This document shows positions 25,300 to 32,704 of a stretch of 42,556 nt of DNA, in pieces. How positions within the stretch are numbered: position 1 is the first letter of the stretch; each line of letters starts with the position of its first letter. The stretch is taken from the NCBI RefSeq assembly GCF_003261175.1, contig NZ_QLNP01000097.1, positions 1 through 42,556 of the forward strand. Direction: 5' to 3'. A program made the translations under genes and the position numbers. The notes under the pieces are model-generated. The model did not search any database, had not been told where the DNA came from, and worked only from the letters and a program-made list of their open reading frames with translations. The DNA comes from Arthrobacter globiformis (GTDB lineage: Bacteria > Actinomycetota > Actinomycetes > Actinomycetales > Micrococcaceae).

Positions 25300-26499
25300 T
25301 CAGGGCTTGAGGACCACCTTGATGCAGCCGTCCTCTTTCTTCTGGAACTTCTCATAGAGCTCCGGCGCTTCGGCGAGCCCCGCGGTGTGGGTGACCAGAT
25401 CCATCACACCCAGCGGATCGGCGTCGTCCTCCACCAGCGGGAGCAGCTCGTCCGTCCACCGGCGGACGTTGCACTGGCCCATGCGGAGCTGGATCTGCTT
25501 GTCGAACATGGTCAGCAGCGGCAGGGGGCTGGCCGTGCCGCCGTAGACGCCGCTCAGGGAGAGTGTGCCGCCGCGGCGGACCGCGTCAATGGCTGTGTGC
25601 AGCACGGCAAGGCGGTCGACGCCGGCGGTTTCCATGGCCTTCTGCGCCACCTTGTCGGGAAGGAGCCCCAGCGCCTGGTGCGCGAAGGCAGCCACCGGCG
25701 AGCCGTGCGCCTCCATGCCGACGGCGTCCACCACCGCGTCCGGTCCCCTGCCGCCGGTCATCTCGCGCAGTTCGTCGCCGATCCCCTTCGCATAGTCCAG
25801 AACCTCGACGCCGTGCCGCGCCGCCATCTCACGGCGTTCCGGAACCGGATCCACGCCGATCACCCGCTGGCCCAGGTAGGTGCCGATCCGGGAGGCAAAC
25901 TGCCCCACCGGGCCCAGCCCGAAGACCGCCAGCGTGCCGCCGGCCGGAACATCGGCGTATTTCACGCCCTGCCAGGCGGTGGGAAGGATGTCCGAAAGGA
26001 ACAGATACCGCTCGTCCGGCAGCTCCTGCCCCACCTTAACGGGGCCGTAGTCCGCGAACGGCACCCGCAGGTACTCCGCCTGTCCGCCGGGAACGGAGCC
26101 GTACAGCTCCGAGAACCCGAACAGCGCGGCCCCGGAATTCCTCTCCCGGACCTGGCTGGTTTCGCACTGCGACTGCAGGCCCTGGGAGCACATGTAACAG
26201 TGGCCGCAGGAAATGTTGAAGGGAATGACCACACGGTCTCCCTTTGCCAGGTTGGTGACGGCGCTCCCCACCTCCTCCACGATGCCCATGGGTTCATGGC
26301 CCAGCACATCGTCCTTGTGCATGTAGGGGCCGAGCACCTCGTACAGGTGGAGATCCGAGCCGCAGATCGCGGACGACGTGATTCTCACGATCGCGTCCGT
26401 GGGCTCCTTGATGACCGGGTCCGGTACTTCCTTCACGCTCACCGAGCGCTTGCCTTGCCAAGTCAGTGCCTTCAATGGAATGCCTTCCTGTAGCTGCAC
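25300..26499 (-). CDS. Zinc-dependent alcohol dehydrogenase (glutathione-independent formaldehyde dehydrogenase-like)
   Basis: A 399-residue medium-chain dehydrogenase. Catalytic zinc ligands are in AICGSDLHLYE and VLGHEPMG. The structural zinc site is intact as C-GH-C-YM-C-SQGLQSQ-C. The Rossmann domain has FGLGPVGQFASRIG followed by an Asp (VIGVDPVPER), which points to NAD. Segments such as RGPDAVVDAVGMEAHGSP and RRGGTLSLSGVYGG resemble the formaldehyde-dehydrogenase-like branch found widely in actinobacteria. The start is the GTG at 26499, six bases after AAGGA. The substrate is not determined. It is divergent from a small gene with a good promoter. Confidence 0.9.
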   Translation of the reverse strand: MQLQEGIPLKALTWQGKRSVSVKEVPDPVIKEPTDAIVRITSSAICGSDLHLYEVLGPYMHKDDVLGHEPMGIVEEVGSAVTNLAKGDRVVIPFNISCGHCYMCSQGLQSQCETSQVRERNSGAALFGFSELYGSVPGGQAEYLRVPFADYGPVKVGQELPDERYLFLSDILPTAWQGVKYADVPAGGTLAVFGLGPVGQFASRIGTYLGQRVIGVDPVPERREMAARHGVEVLDYAKGIGDELREMTGGRGPDAVVDAVGMEAHGSPVAAFAHQALGLLPDKVAQKAMETAGVDRLAVLHTAIDAVRRGGTLSLSGVYGGTASPLPLLTMFDKQIQLRMGQCNVRRWTDELLPLVEDDADPLGVMDLVTHTAGLAEAPELYEKFQKKEDGCIKVVLKP

Positions 26500-26606
26500 G
26501 TCGCGTCCTTTCGACCGTAACGTGCCCGGGTCCCAATGTGAAGGTCAGTATGCTTATCAATTTCCCGGAACTCGCAATCGGAGGGTAAGCATCGTTGCTT
26601 TTTCAC

Positions 26607-26635
26607 TTGTTTCAGCCGGCGTACGCTCCTAGCGT
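26607..26635 (+). promoter_or_regulatory. Putative promoter of the 95-residue protein
   Basis: TTGTTT (26607-26612), a 17-base spacer and TAGCGT (26630-26635). The predicted RNA start is about 30 bases before the ATG at 26672. Confidence 0.45.
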
Positions 26636-26671
26636 AGGAACTGTTCTTGCCCCAAAGGAAAGGCGCCCGTC

Positions 26672-26959
26672 ATGTCGCTGTACCAGCCCGAACCGGTGGA
26701 AATCTCCACGCGCATGCGCCCCGGCGAATGGACGGAGGCCAGCCTAGAAGAACTGGTGAGCACCTACCAAGCAAAAATCGTCGCCATGGGGGCGGCGGTT
26801 TCGGACGTGCTTACCGAGGTGGTCCGGAACGACGACGGCTCCGTGGCGGTCGCGGTGTCGTGGAACAGGGGGACCTACGCCGACGAGCCAGAGGGTGGCG
26901 GGTTCACCAACACCGAGTCCACGAACACCCAGTCGGGGGCGGACACGGCCGGGGCCTGA
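26672..26959 (+). CDS. Small hypothetical protein (95 residues)
   Basis: A soluble protein with no signal peptide or membrane segment. The first 70 residues look structured: an amphipathic stretch (EWTEASLEELVSTYQAKIVAMG) followed by two predicted strands (VVRNDDGSVAVAVSWNR). The last 25 residues are Thr/Asn/Gly-rich and probably disordered. The ATG is preceded by AAAGGAAAGG. A promoter-like sequence lies upstream. It is divergent from the alcohol dehydrogenase and 45 bases from the convergent HAD phosphatase gene. I do not recognise the family. Confidence 0.6.
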   Translation: MSLYQPEPVEISTRMRPGEWTEASLEELVSTYQAKIVAMGAAVSDVLTEVVRNDDGSVAVAVSWNRGTYADEPEGGGFTNTESTNTQSGADTAGA

Positions 26960-27003
26960 CCGCGCCCCGACCCTCAAGCCCGGACCCTTCAAACCGGGAC
27001 ACC

Positions 27004-27723
27004 CTATCCGGCCAGCAGCCTGCCGATCGCGCTGCCGCCCAGGTTGTCGAGGAGCTCCCGCGGACCGTCATAGACCTCCACGGCCCCTGCTTCCCGCAGC
27101 TCAGCTTCGCTGGTGCCGCCGCAGGTGAGGGCAATGGTGGGGATGCCGAGCCTGCCGGCCGCCATCACATCCCACACCGCGTCCCCCACATAGACGGCCC
27201 CGGAGGCGTCAAGCCCCACGGCCTCCAGCGCCGCCACCAGGATGTCCGGCTCGGGCTTGCTGTTCTCCGCATCATTGGAGCTCGTAGCAGCGTCGATGAA
27301 GTCATCCGCCGACAGGGCGGAGCGGAGCGCTTCGAGATCCTGTTCCCTCGCAGACGAGGCCAGAGCCACCGCCAGTCCCTTTTCACTGCACTTGGCCAGC
27401 AGGTCCCGGGCCCCGTCCAAGGGGCGGAGCGAGGGCCAGTACGTGCCGAAAACCCCGGAATGGGCGGACAGGATAGCCTCGTCCACGTCCTTGTTTCGGG
27501 AGTCCGGCAGCAGACTGTCGACCAGTCGCGCCCCACCCATCCCCACACAGCGGTGGATCCGGGCCATGGGCACATCGAAGCCCGACTGGCGGAACGCCTG
27601 CCACCAGGCAAGGGTGTGGATATAGGCGGAGTCGATCAGGGTCCCGTCAACGTCGAACAGGACCCCCTTCTCCCTGCGCTGCCCCGGTGACAACTGATTC
27701 CGCGGCTCTTTGCCTTCTGACAC
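27004..27723 (-). CDS. HAD-superfamily hydrolase (phosphatase of the phosphoglycolate/beta-phosphoglucomutase group)
   Basis: A 239-residue HAD-IA hydrolase. Motif I is VLFDVDGTLIDS near residue 25. Motif II is the VALASSAREQD region, motif III the Lys of ENSKPEPDIL, and motif IV is VYVGDAVWDVMAA. A helical cap of subclass I lies between motifs I and II. The start is the GTG at 27723, 11 bases after the stop of the upstream DUF1508 gene. The open frame runs much further upstream but only as a shadow of that gene. Substrates of such enzymes are small phosphorylated metabolites; the sequence does not say which. The gene is the second of a two-gene unit. Confidence 0.85.
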   Translation of the reverse strand: MSEGKEPRNQLSPGQRREKGVLFDVDGTLIDSAYIHTLAWWQAFRQSGFDVPMARIHRCVGMGGARLVDSLLPDSRNKDVDEAILSAHSGVFGTYWPSLRPLDGARDLLAKCSEKGLAVALASSAREQDLEALRSALSADDFIDAATSSNDAENSKPEPDILVAALEAVGLDASGAVYVGDAVWDVMAAGRLGIPTIALTCGGTSEAELREAGAVEVYDGPRELLDNLGGSAIGRLLAG

Positions 27724-27734
27724 TCCAGCCGGCC

Positions 27735-28052
27735 TCAGCGCTCGGCCAGCAGCGGAGCGGACACGCGCTGCGGTGCGGTCTTCCGGGACCCGTGACCTGC
27801 ACCCACCGAGGACTTCACTGCCTGCCGGAGAGGCCAGGCATGGCGCTTTTGCGCCGGTCGCTTGACTGCATCCTTGCAGCAGTCCCGGATCAGGCCCGTG
27901 CCGGCAATCTCCCTGGCCTGGGCAACCCCGGCAACTGCTGCGCGCTTCGTCGGGAAGGTGACGGATACGGCCATCAGCGCCCCCGTTCCATCCAGCAGCC
28001 GGATCCTGTAACCGCCGTCGGGAGCGTCCACCAACTCGAAATATCCAGCCAT
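27735..28052 (-). CDS. DUF1508 protein with a basic C-terminal extension
   Basis: A 105-residue protein starting at the ATG at 28052 behind a strong AAGGAGG. Residues 1-60 are a DUF1508/YegP-like domain (MAGYFELVDAPDGGYRIRLL, then SVTFPTKRAAVAGVAQAREIA), paralogous to the 61-residue protein at 1096-1281. The remaining 45 residues form an extension rich in Arg, Lys and His (KRPAQKRHAW, GSRKTAPQR) that may bind nucleic acid. It precedes a HAD phosphatase by 11 bases. A perfect 14-bp palindrome lies 40 bases upstream. Function is unknown. Confidence 0.75.
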   Translation of the reverse strand: MAGYFELVDAPDGGYRIRLLDGTGALMAVSVTFPTKRAAVAGVAQAREIAGTGLIRDCCKDAVKRPAQKRHAWPLRQAVKSSVGAGHGSRKTAPQRVSAPLLAER

Positions 28053-28091
28053 TTTGGCTTTCCTCCTTCTTCACCCTTCGGTGACGTGTTA

Positions 28092-28105
28092 GTAAGTATA
28101 CTTAC
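28092..28105. promoter_or_regulatory. Perfect palindrome GTAAGTATACTTAC upstream of the DUF1508-HAD unit
   Basis: A 14-bp perfect palindrome, 40 bases before the DUF1508 start codon and strikingly AT-rich for this genome. Its TATACT on the minus-strand side (and the palindromic equivalent) could also form a -10. It is likely an operator or promoter core. Confidence 0.55.
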
Positions 28106-28127
28106 CTAGCACCAAAGGTGAGAGTTG

Positions 28128-29933
28128 TCACCCGGTACCGGCCTTTGACGGGAGCGGCCTGTCGCTCCGGCGGGACCGGTGCTGGTTGAGTTCCAAGGCA
28201 CTGGTCACCAGCGCGAAATGGCTGAACGCCTGGGGGGTGTTCCCCAGGTGCCGCCCGCTCTGGACGCCCCATTCCTCACTCAGCAGGCCGACGTCGTTGC
28301 GCAGGGACAGCAATCGTTCGAAAAGTTCCGTGGCCTCTCTGCGCCGGCCTGCTCCCAGCAGGGCCTCCACCAGCCAGAAGGAGCAGGCGAGGAATACCCC
28401 CTCATCCCCCGGCAGGCCGTCGTCGCTCGCCTGGGGCCGGTACCGCAGCACGAAGCCATCCTCGGTCAGTTCGCGCTGGATGGCCTCGATGGTGCCGATC
28501 ACCCGCGGATCGTCGGGCGGAAGGAAGCCGACGCGCGGAATCAGGAGCAGGCTGGCATCGAGTTCGGGGCGGCCGTAGCTCTGCGTGAAGGTGTTCCGGC
28601 CGGCGTCGAAGCCGTTCGCCATGACCTCGGCGTGGATGGTGTCGCGGAGCGCCTCCCAGCGGTCTGCCGGGCCGGGAAGCCGGGAATCCCGGACCCCCTT
28701 GACCATCCGGTCCGCCGCCACCCATGCCATCACCTTGGAGTGGGTGAAATGGCGCCGCGGACCGCGCATCTCCCACAGCCCGTTGTCCGGCTGGTCCCAG
28801 GCGCCTTCGAGGTATTCCATCAGCGCCACCTGGACGTCCCAGGCTTCGTCGGTGTGCTTCAGCAACGAGTTGCGGGTCAGGGCAAGGCAGTCCAGCACTT
28901 CACCCCACACATCCAGTTGCAGCTGGCCCGCGGCGGCGTTGCCCACCCTCACCGGCGCCGAATTCTCATAGCCCGCCAGCCAGGGGAGTTCCATTTCCGG
29001 CAGCCGGCGTTCGCCGTGGATCCCGTACATGATCTGCAGGTCGGCCGGGTCGCCTGCCACGGCCCGCAGCAGCCAGTCGCGCCAGGCCGCCGCCTCGGAG
29101 GTGTAGCCGGCGGCCAGCAACGCCTGAAGTGTCAGGGTTGCATCACGCAACCAGCAGAAGCGGTAATCCCAGTTCCGGGGCCCGCCCAACTGCTCCGGCA
29201 GCGACGTGGTCACGGCCGCAACGATGCCTCCGGTGGGCGCGTATGTGAGGGCCTTCAGTGTGATCAGCGAGCGCTGGACGGCATCTTTGTAGGGTCCTGA
29301 TACCTTGCATTTGCCTGCCCACTCCTGCCAGAAACGCTCGGTGGAATCCAACACTTCTTCCGGATCCACGGAACGGGGACGGCGCACATGGCTGGGCGCC
29401 CACGTCAGCACGAACGGCACCCGTTCGCCGGCCTTCACGGTGAAGTCGCTGACGGTGTGCATGCGTTCGCCCCGCAGCGGGGCAGTGGTCACCAGGTAGG
29501 CAGAATCAGGACCGGCGATGGCGTGCAGACCGTGGCTGTCCCGACGCACCCACGGCATGATGTGGCCGTAATCGAAGCGCAGGGCCAGCTCGCTTCTCAT
29601 CCGGACATGTCCGTGCAACCCCACCACGATCCGCACAATGTCCGCCACCTCGTCGCGGGGCGGCATGAAGTCGATGACCCGGACGGCGCCGTCGTCGGTT
29701 TCCCACTCGGTTTCCAGAATGAGGGTGTGCCGGCGGTAGCGGCGCCGTGTGCAGCCGCCCCCGGCTGCCGGGGCGAGGAGCCAGCGGCCGGATTCGGGGG
29801 TGTCCAGAAGCGCATTGAAGCAGGCCGGCGAATCGAACCGCGGCAGGCACAGCCAGTCAATCGAGCCTTCAGTGCTGACCAGGGCCGCGGTGTGCAGATC
29901 CCCGACCACCGCGTAATCCTCGATGCGTACCAT
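28128..29933 (-). CDS. Glycoside hydrolase family 15 protein (glucoamylase/trehalase-type)
   Basis: A 601-residue GH15 enzyme. The N-terminal beta domain starts MVRIEDYAVVGDLHTAALVS and contains SIDWLCLPRFDSPACF. The (alpha/alpha)6 barrel shows NWDYRFCWLRDATLTLQ near 253-268, MYGIHGERRLPEMELPWLAGY, and PVRVGNAAAGQLQLDVWGEVLD. The catalytic base is expected in LLSEEWG near 550. There is no signal peptide, so the enzyme is cytoplasmic. Actinobacterial enzymes of this size and pattern include trehalases as well as glucoamylases, and trehalase is a serious alternative. The ATG at 29933 is chosen from the family N-terminus, although the ribosome binding site is weak. It is divergent from a GAF-ANTAR regulator. 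Confidence 0.9.
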   Translation of the reverse strand: MVRIEDYAVVGDLHTAALVSTEGSIDWLCLPRFDSPACFNALLDTPESGRWLLAPAAGGGCTRRRYRRHTLILETEWETDDGAVRVIDFMPPRDEVADIVRIVVGLHGHVRMRSELALRFDYGHIMPWVRRDSHGLHAIAGPDSAYLVTTAPLRGERMHTVSDFTVKAGERVPFVLTWAPSHVRRPRSVDPEEVLDSTERFWQEWAGKCKVSGPYKDAVQRSLITLKALTYAPTGGIVAAVTTSLPEQLGGPRNWDYRFCWLRDATLTLQALLAAGYTSEAAAWRDWLLRAVAGDPADLQIMYGIHGERRLPEMELPWLAGYENSAPVRVGNAAAGQLQLDVWGEVLDCLALTRNSLLKHTDEAWDVQVALMEYLEGAWDQPDNGLWEMRGPRRHFTHSKVMAWVAADRMVKGVRDSRLPGPADRWEALRDTIHAEVMANGFDAGRNTFTQSYGRPELDASLLLIPRVGFLPPDDPRVIGTIEAIQRELTEDGFVLRYRPQASDDGLPGDEGVFLACSFWLVEALLGAGRRREATELFERLLSLRNDVGLLSEEWGVQSGRHLGNTPQAFSHFALVTSALELNQHRSRRSDRPLPSKAGTG

Positions 29934-30069
29934 GCCCTTACAGTGCCACAGCGGGCCCCGCGGCACGAGGGGCGACCGGGTGTAGCCTGAGGTTAGGCGG
30001 AGCTGCCGCCGGAGCCTACCCAGCCAGCCTTGCCTCGTTATTCCGGCGGTGCCGGTCTGAAGGGCGGAA

Positions 30070-30816
30070 GTGGAGCCTTGCGTGGATAGTCGCCTGAATG
30101 AAGCTGACGTGGTGGCGCATGTCCAGGACATGTTGCTGGACACCCAGGATGTCCAGGATTTCCTTGACGAGTTGGCCCGGTACTCTGCCGAGAGCATGTC
30201 GGGGCCGCGCGGCCGGATCTATTGCGGCATCACCCTCCTGCGGCACCGTTCGGCGGCCACCGTGGCCAGCAGCAGCGAGCACGCCCAGGCGGTGGACGAG
30301 ATCCAGTACCAGTTTGGCGACGGCCCCTGCCTGCGCTCCTGCCGGGAGGGCGTCCTGGTCCACGTACCGGACTTCGAGCTCGATTCGGAGTTTCCGGATT
30401 ACAACGACACCGTGCTGAAGAACGGCATCCGTTCGGTTTTGGCGGTCCCTTTCGAGTTGCCCGGCGCAGACGCGCGGGCGGGACTCAACCTGTACTCCGA
30501 AAAGCCGAATGTCTTTGACGCCTCCGCCGTAGAGAGTGCCATCAGCTATGTCCGCCAGGCGTCCAAGGGCCTCCGGCTCGCGGTCCTGCTCGCCCAGCGC
30601 AACGACAACGCCGACAACCTGAGGCGGGCGATGGAGTCGCGGACCATCATCGACACCGCCGTCGGGATCATCATTGCGCAGAACCGCTGCAGCCAGGAGG
30701 ACGCCATCAACCTCATCAAGTCGGCATCCAGCACGCGCAACCTGAAGCTGCGCGACGTCGCTGCGGCCATCGTGGAGTCCGCCGGCGGCGGCACCGTGAC
30801 AACCCACTTCGACTGA
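30070..30816 (+). CDS. GAF-ANTAR domain regulator (RNA-binding antiterminator)
   Basis: A 248-residue cytoplasmic regulator. Residues about 25-165 are a GAF sensor domain (GITLLRHRSAATVASSS, FGDGPCLRSCREG, GIRSVLAVPFELPG). Residues about 180-235 are an ANTAR domain (LRRAMESRTIIDTAVGIIIAQNRCSQEDAI in parts, ending in a three-helix array). ANTAR proteins bind paired hexaloop hairpins in mRNA leaders and prevent termination. The GAF ligand is unknown. The start is either GTG 30070 or GTG 30082; the first is given. It begins 11 bases before the DUF72 gene and may be co-transcribed with it. The GH15 gene lies divergent across about 135 bases. Confidence 0.9.
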   Translation: MEPCVDSRLNEADVVAHVQDMLLDTQDVQDFLDELARYSAESMSGPRGRIYCGITLLRHRSAATVASSSEHAQAVDEIQYQFGDGPCLRSCREGVLVHVPDFELDSEFPDYNDTVLKNGIRSVLAVPFELPGADARAGLNLYSEKPNVFDASAVESAISYVRQASKGLRLAVLLAQRNDNADNLRRAMESRTIIDTAVGIIIAQNRCSQEDAINLIKSASSTRNLKLRDVAAAIVESAGGGTVTTHFD

Positions 30817-30826
30817 GTTCCCACGG

Positions 30827-31564
30827 ATGAACATCCACATCGGTACGTCCGGCTGGAGCTACGACCACTGGGAACATGTGCTGTACCCGCCGGGGCTTCC
30901 CACCCGGGACCGGCTGCAGCACTACGTGTCACGGTTCAGCACAGTGGAGCTGAACGCCAGCTTCTACCGCTGGCCGCGGGACACCACGTTCGCCGGCTGG
31001 CGGACCAGGTTGCCGGCCGGTTTTGCCCTGTCCGTCAAAGCCCCGCGCGGCCTCACCCACGGCAAGAAGCTGTACGCCCCCGAAGTCTGGATCGAACGGA
31101 TCTCGCGGTGCTGGCACGAGCTCGGCGACAAGCGCGCGGTGCTGCTGGTCCAGTTGCCTCCCGGCATGGCTAGGGATGACGCCCGCCTGGACTATTTCCT
31201 CGGCGCCGTGCCCGAGTGGATCCGGGTGGCCGTGGAATTCCGCCATCCGAGCTGGGAGCAGCCGGAAGTGTACGGGCTGCTGGAACGGCACGGGGCCGCG
31301 TACACCGTCATGAGCGGTGCAAACCTGCCCTGCAACCTGCAGGCGACCGCCCCGTTCGTCTACGTCAGGCTGCACGGGCCCGACCACCGGCACCTGTACG
31401 GCGGCTCCTACTCGGACGAGGAACTGGGCTGGTGGGCGGACAGGATCCGGGAGTGGCGAGGCTCCGGACGGGAAGTCTTCGCGTATTTCAACAACGACGG
31501 CGGCGGCAACGCCGTGCGTAACGCCGACACCCTGCGCGGCATGCTGGGAGACGGCGGGGAGTAA
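30827..31564 (+). CDS. DUF72 family protein
   Basis: A 245-residue protein with the classic DUF72 TIM-barrel-like pattern: MNIHIGTSGWSYDHW at the N-terminus, YVSRFSTVELNASFYRWP, FALSVKAPRGLTHGKKL, LLVQLPPGM, VAVEFRHPSW, FVYVRLHGPDH and VFAYFNNDGGGNAVRNA. No catalytic role is established for the family as far as I know. It is cytoplasmic. It starts ten bases after the ANTAR regulator and precedes the App1-type phosphatase by 52 bases, forming a likely three-gene run. Confidence 0.92.
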   Translation: MNIHIGTSGWSYDHWEHVLYPPGLPTRDRLQHYVSRFSTVELNASFYRWPRDTTFAGWRTRLPAGFALSVKAPRGLTHGKKLYAPEVWIERISRCWHELGDKRAVLLVQLPPGMARDDARLDYFLGAVPEWIRVAVEFRHPSWEQPEVYGLLERHGAAYTVMSGANLPCNLQATAPFVYVRLHGPDHRHLYGGSYSDEELGWWADRIREWRGSGREVFAYFNNDGGGNAVRNADTLRGMLGDGGE

Positions 31565-31616
31565 CAGAGAGCAGGACGGCAACCCAAGGGCCCCTGCCCT
31601 GTGGCAGAGTGAAGGC

Positions 31617-32690
31617 ATGGACATGGCGTCACAGGAATCACCGTTGTCAGGGGCGAGTCTGTCAGGGAAGCGCGTCTTCCGCCTGGCCCACCGGCTCTCG
31701 GATGCGATCAACACGTCGCGCCTGAAGGCCGCCCGGCGCTGGAAGTTCGAGCCCAAGACCATCGCCTACCAGGGCTACGGCTCCACGGAGTGGGTCCGGG
31801 TCCTGGGCAGGGTGGTGCTGGCCAGCAAGCCCGTGCCCGGCAGCCGCGCCGACCATGCCGCCCGGAACGGCACCGAGAATGTGCGCGGCTGGCGTGCCTT
31901 CACCAGCGTTCCCATTCCCGGCTCGGACGTGGAGATCGAGATCGGCGGAACAGTCACGAAGGTCAAGGCGGACCGCGGCGGGCTGGTGGACATCGATATC
32001 CCGGTGTCCCTTGCCCCGGGCTGGCACACGGCTGTGCTTCGCTCCGCGGGCACCGAACCCACGGAAGCCAGCATCTTTGTGATTGCCCCGGACACAAAGT
32101 TCGGCATTGTCTCCGACATTGACGACACCGTCATGGTCACGGCACTGCCCCGGCCGTTCCTGGCGCTCTGGAACACCTTCGTCCTGAGCGAGCGGGCCAG
32201 GATGGCCACCCCGGGCATGGCGGTGCTGCTGGACCGGCTGACAGTTGAGCATCCCGACGCGCCGGTCATCTACCTCTCAACCGGCCCCTGGAACGCAGCG
32301 CCCACGCTCGCACGGTTCCTGACCCGGAACATGTATCCGGCCGGCCCGCTGCTGCTCACGGACTGGGGACTGACCCAGGACCGGTGGTTCCGCAGCGGCC
32401 AGGAGCACAAGCGCCGCAACCTTGAGCGGCTGGCGGCGGAGTTCCCGCACATGCGCTGGCTGCTGATCGGCGACAACGGCCAGCATGACGAGCAGATCTA
32501 CTCGCAGTTCACACAGCACAACGCGCACAAGGTGGCGGCCATCGCCATCCGGCAACTGTCCGTGAGCGAGGCCGTCTTCGCCGGCGGCCACTCCGAAGAC
32601 GGGGACCACAGCGCCTCAACGGTGCCGTGGATCTACTCTCCCGACGGGGCGGGCATAGCCCGCCAGCTCAGGGAGCTCGAACTGCTCTAG
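31617..32690 (+). CDS. App1-family (DUF2183) phosphatidate phosphatase-like protein
   Basis: A 357-residue protein of the App1/DUF2183 family, a HAD-like phosphatase group whose yeast member App1 acts on phosphatidic acid. The catalytic DxDxT motif is FGIVSDIDDTVMVT near residues 167-173. The following segments VIYLSTGPWNAAPTLARFL and LLIGDNGQHDEQIY carry the later HAD motifs. The N-terminal 150 residues form a beta-rich domain (FTSVPIPGSDVEIEIGG). No signal peptide or membrane helix is seen. ATG 31617 is listed, but ATG 31623 has better spacing to GAAGG. It converges on the GH1 gene with only 14 bases between stops. Confidence 0.9.
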   Translation: MDMASQESPLSGASLSGKRVFRLAHRLSDAINTSRLKAARRWKFEPKTIAYQGYGSTEWVRVLGRVVLASKPVPGSRADHAARNGTENVRGWRAFTSVPIPGSDVEIEIGGTVTKVKADRGGLVDIDIPVSLAPGWHTAVLRSAGTEPTEASIFVIAPDTKFGIVSDIDDTVMVTALPRPFLALWNTFVLSERARMATPGMAVLLDRLTVEHPDAPVIYLSTGPWNAAPTLARFLTRNMYPAGPLLLTDWGLTQDRWFRSGQEHKRRNLERLAAEFPHMRWLLIGDNGQHDEQIYSQFTQHNAHKVAAIAIRQLSVSEAVFAGGHSEDGDHSASTVPWIYSPDGAGIARQLRELELL

Positions 32691-32704
32691 GTGCCCCGAC
32701 CGCT

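Noticed and set aside
27724-28074. N-terminal extension of the HAD phosphatase to 356 residues
   Set aside because: The extension is out-of-frame shadow of the DUF1508 gene; the HAD domain begins directly after the GTG at 27723.
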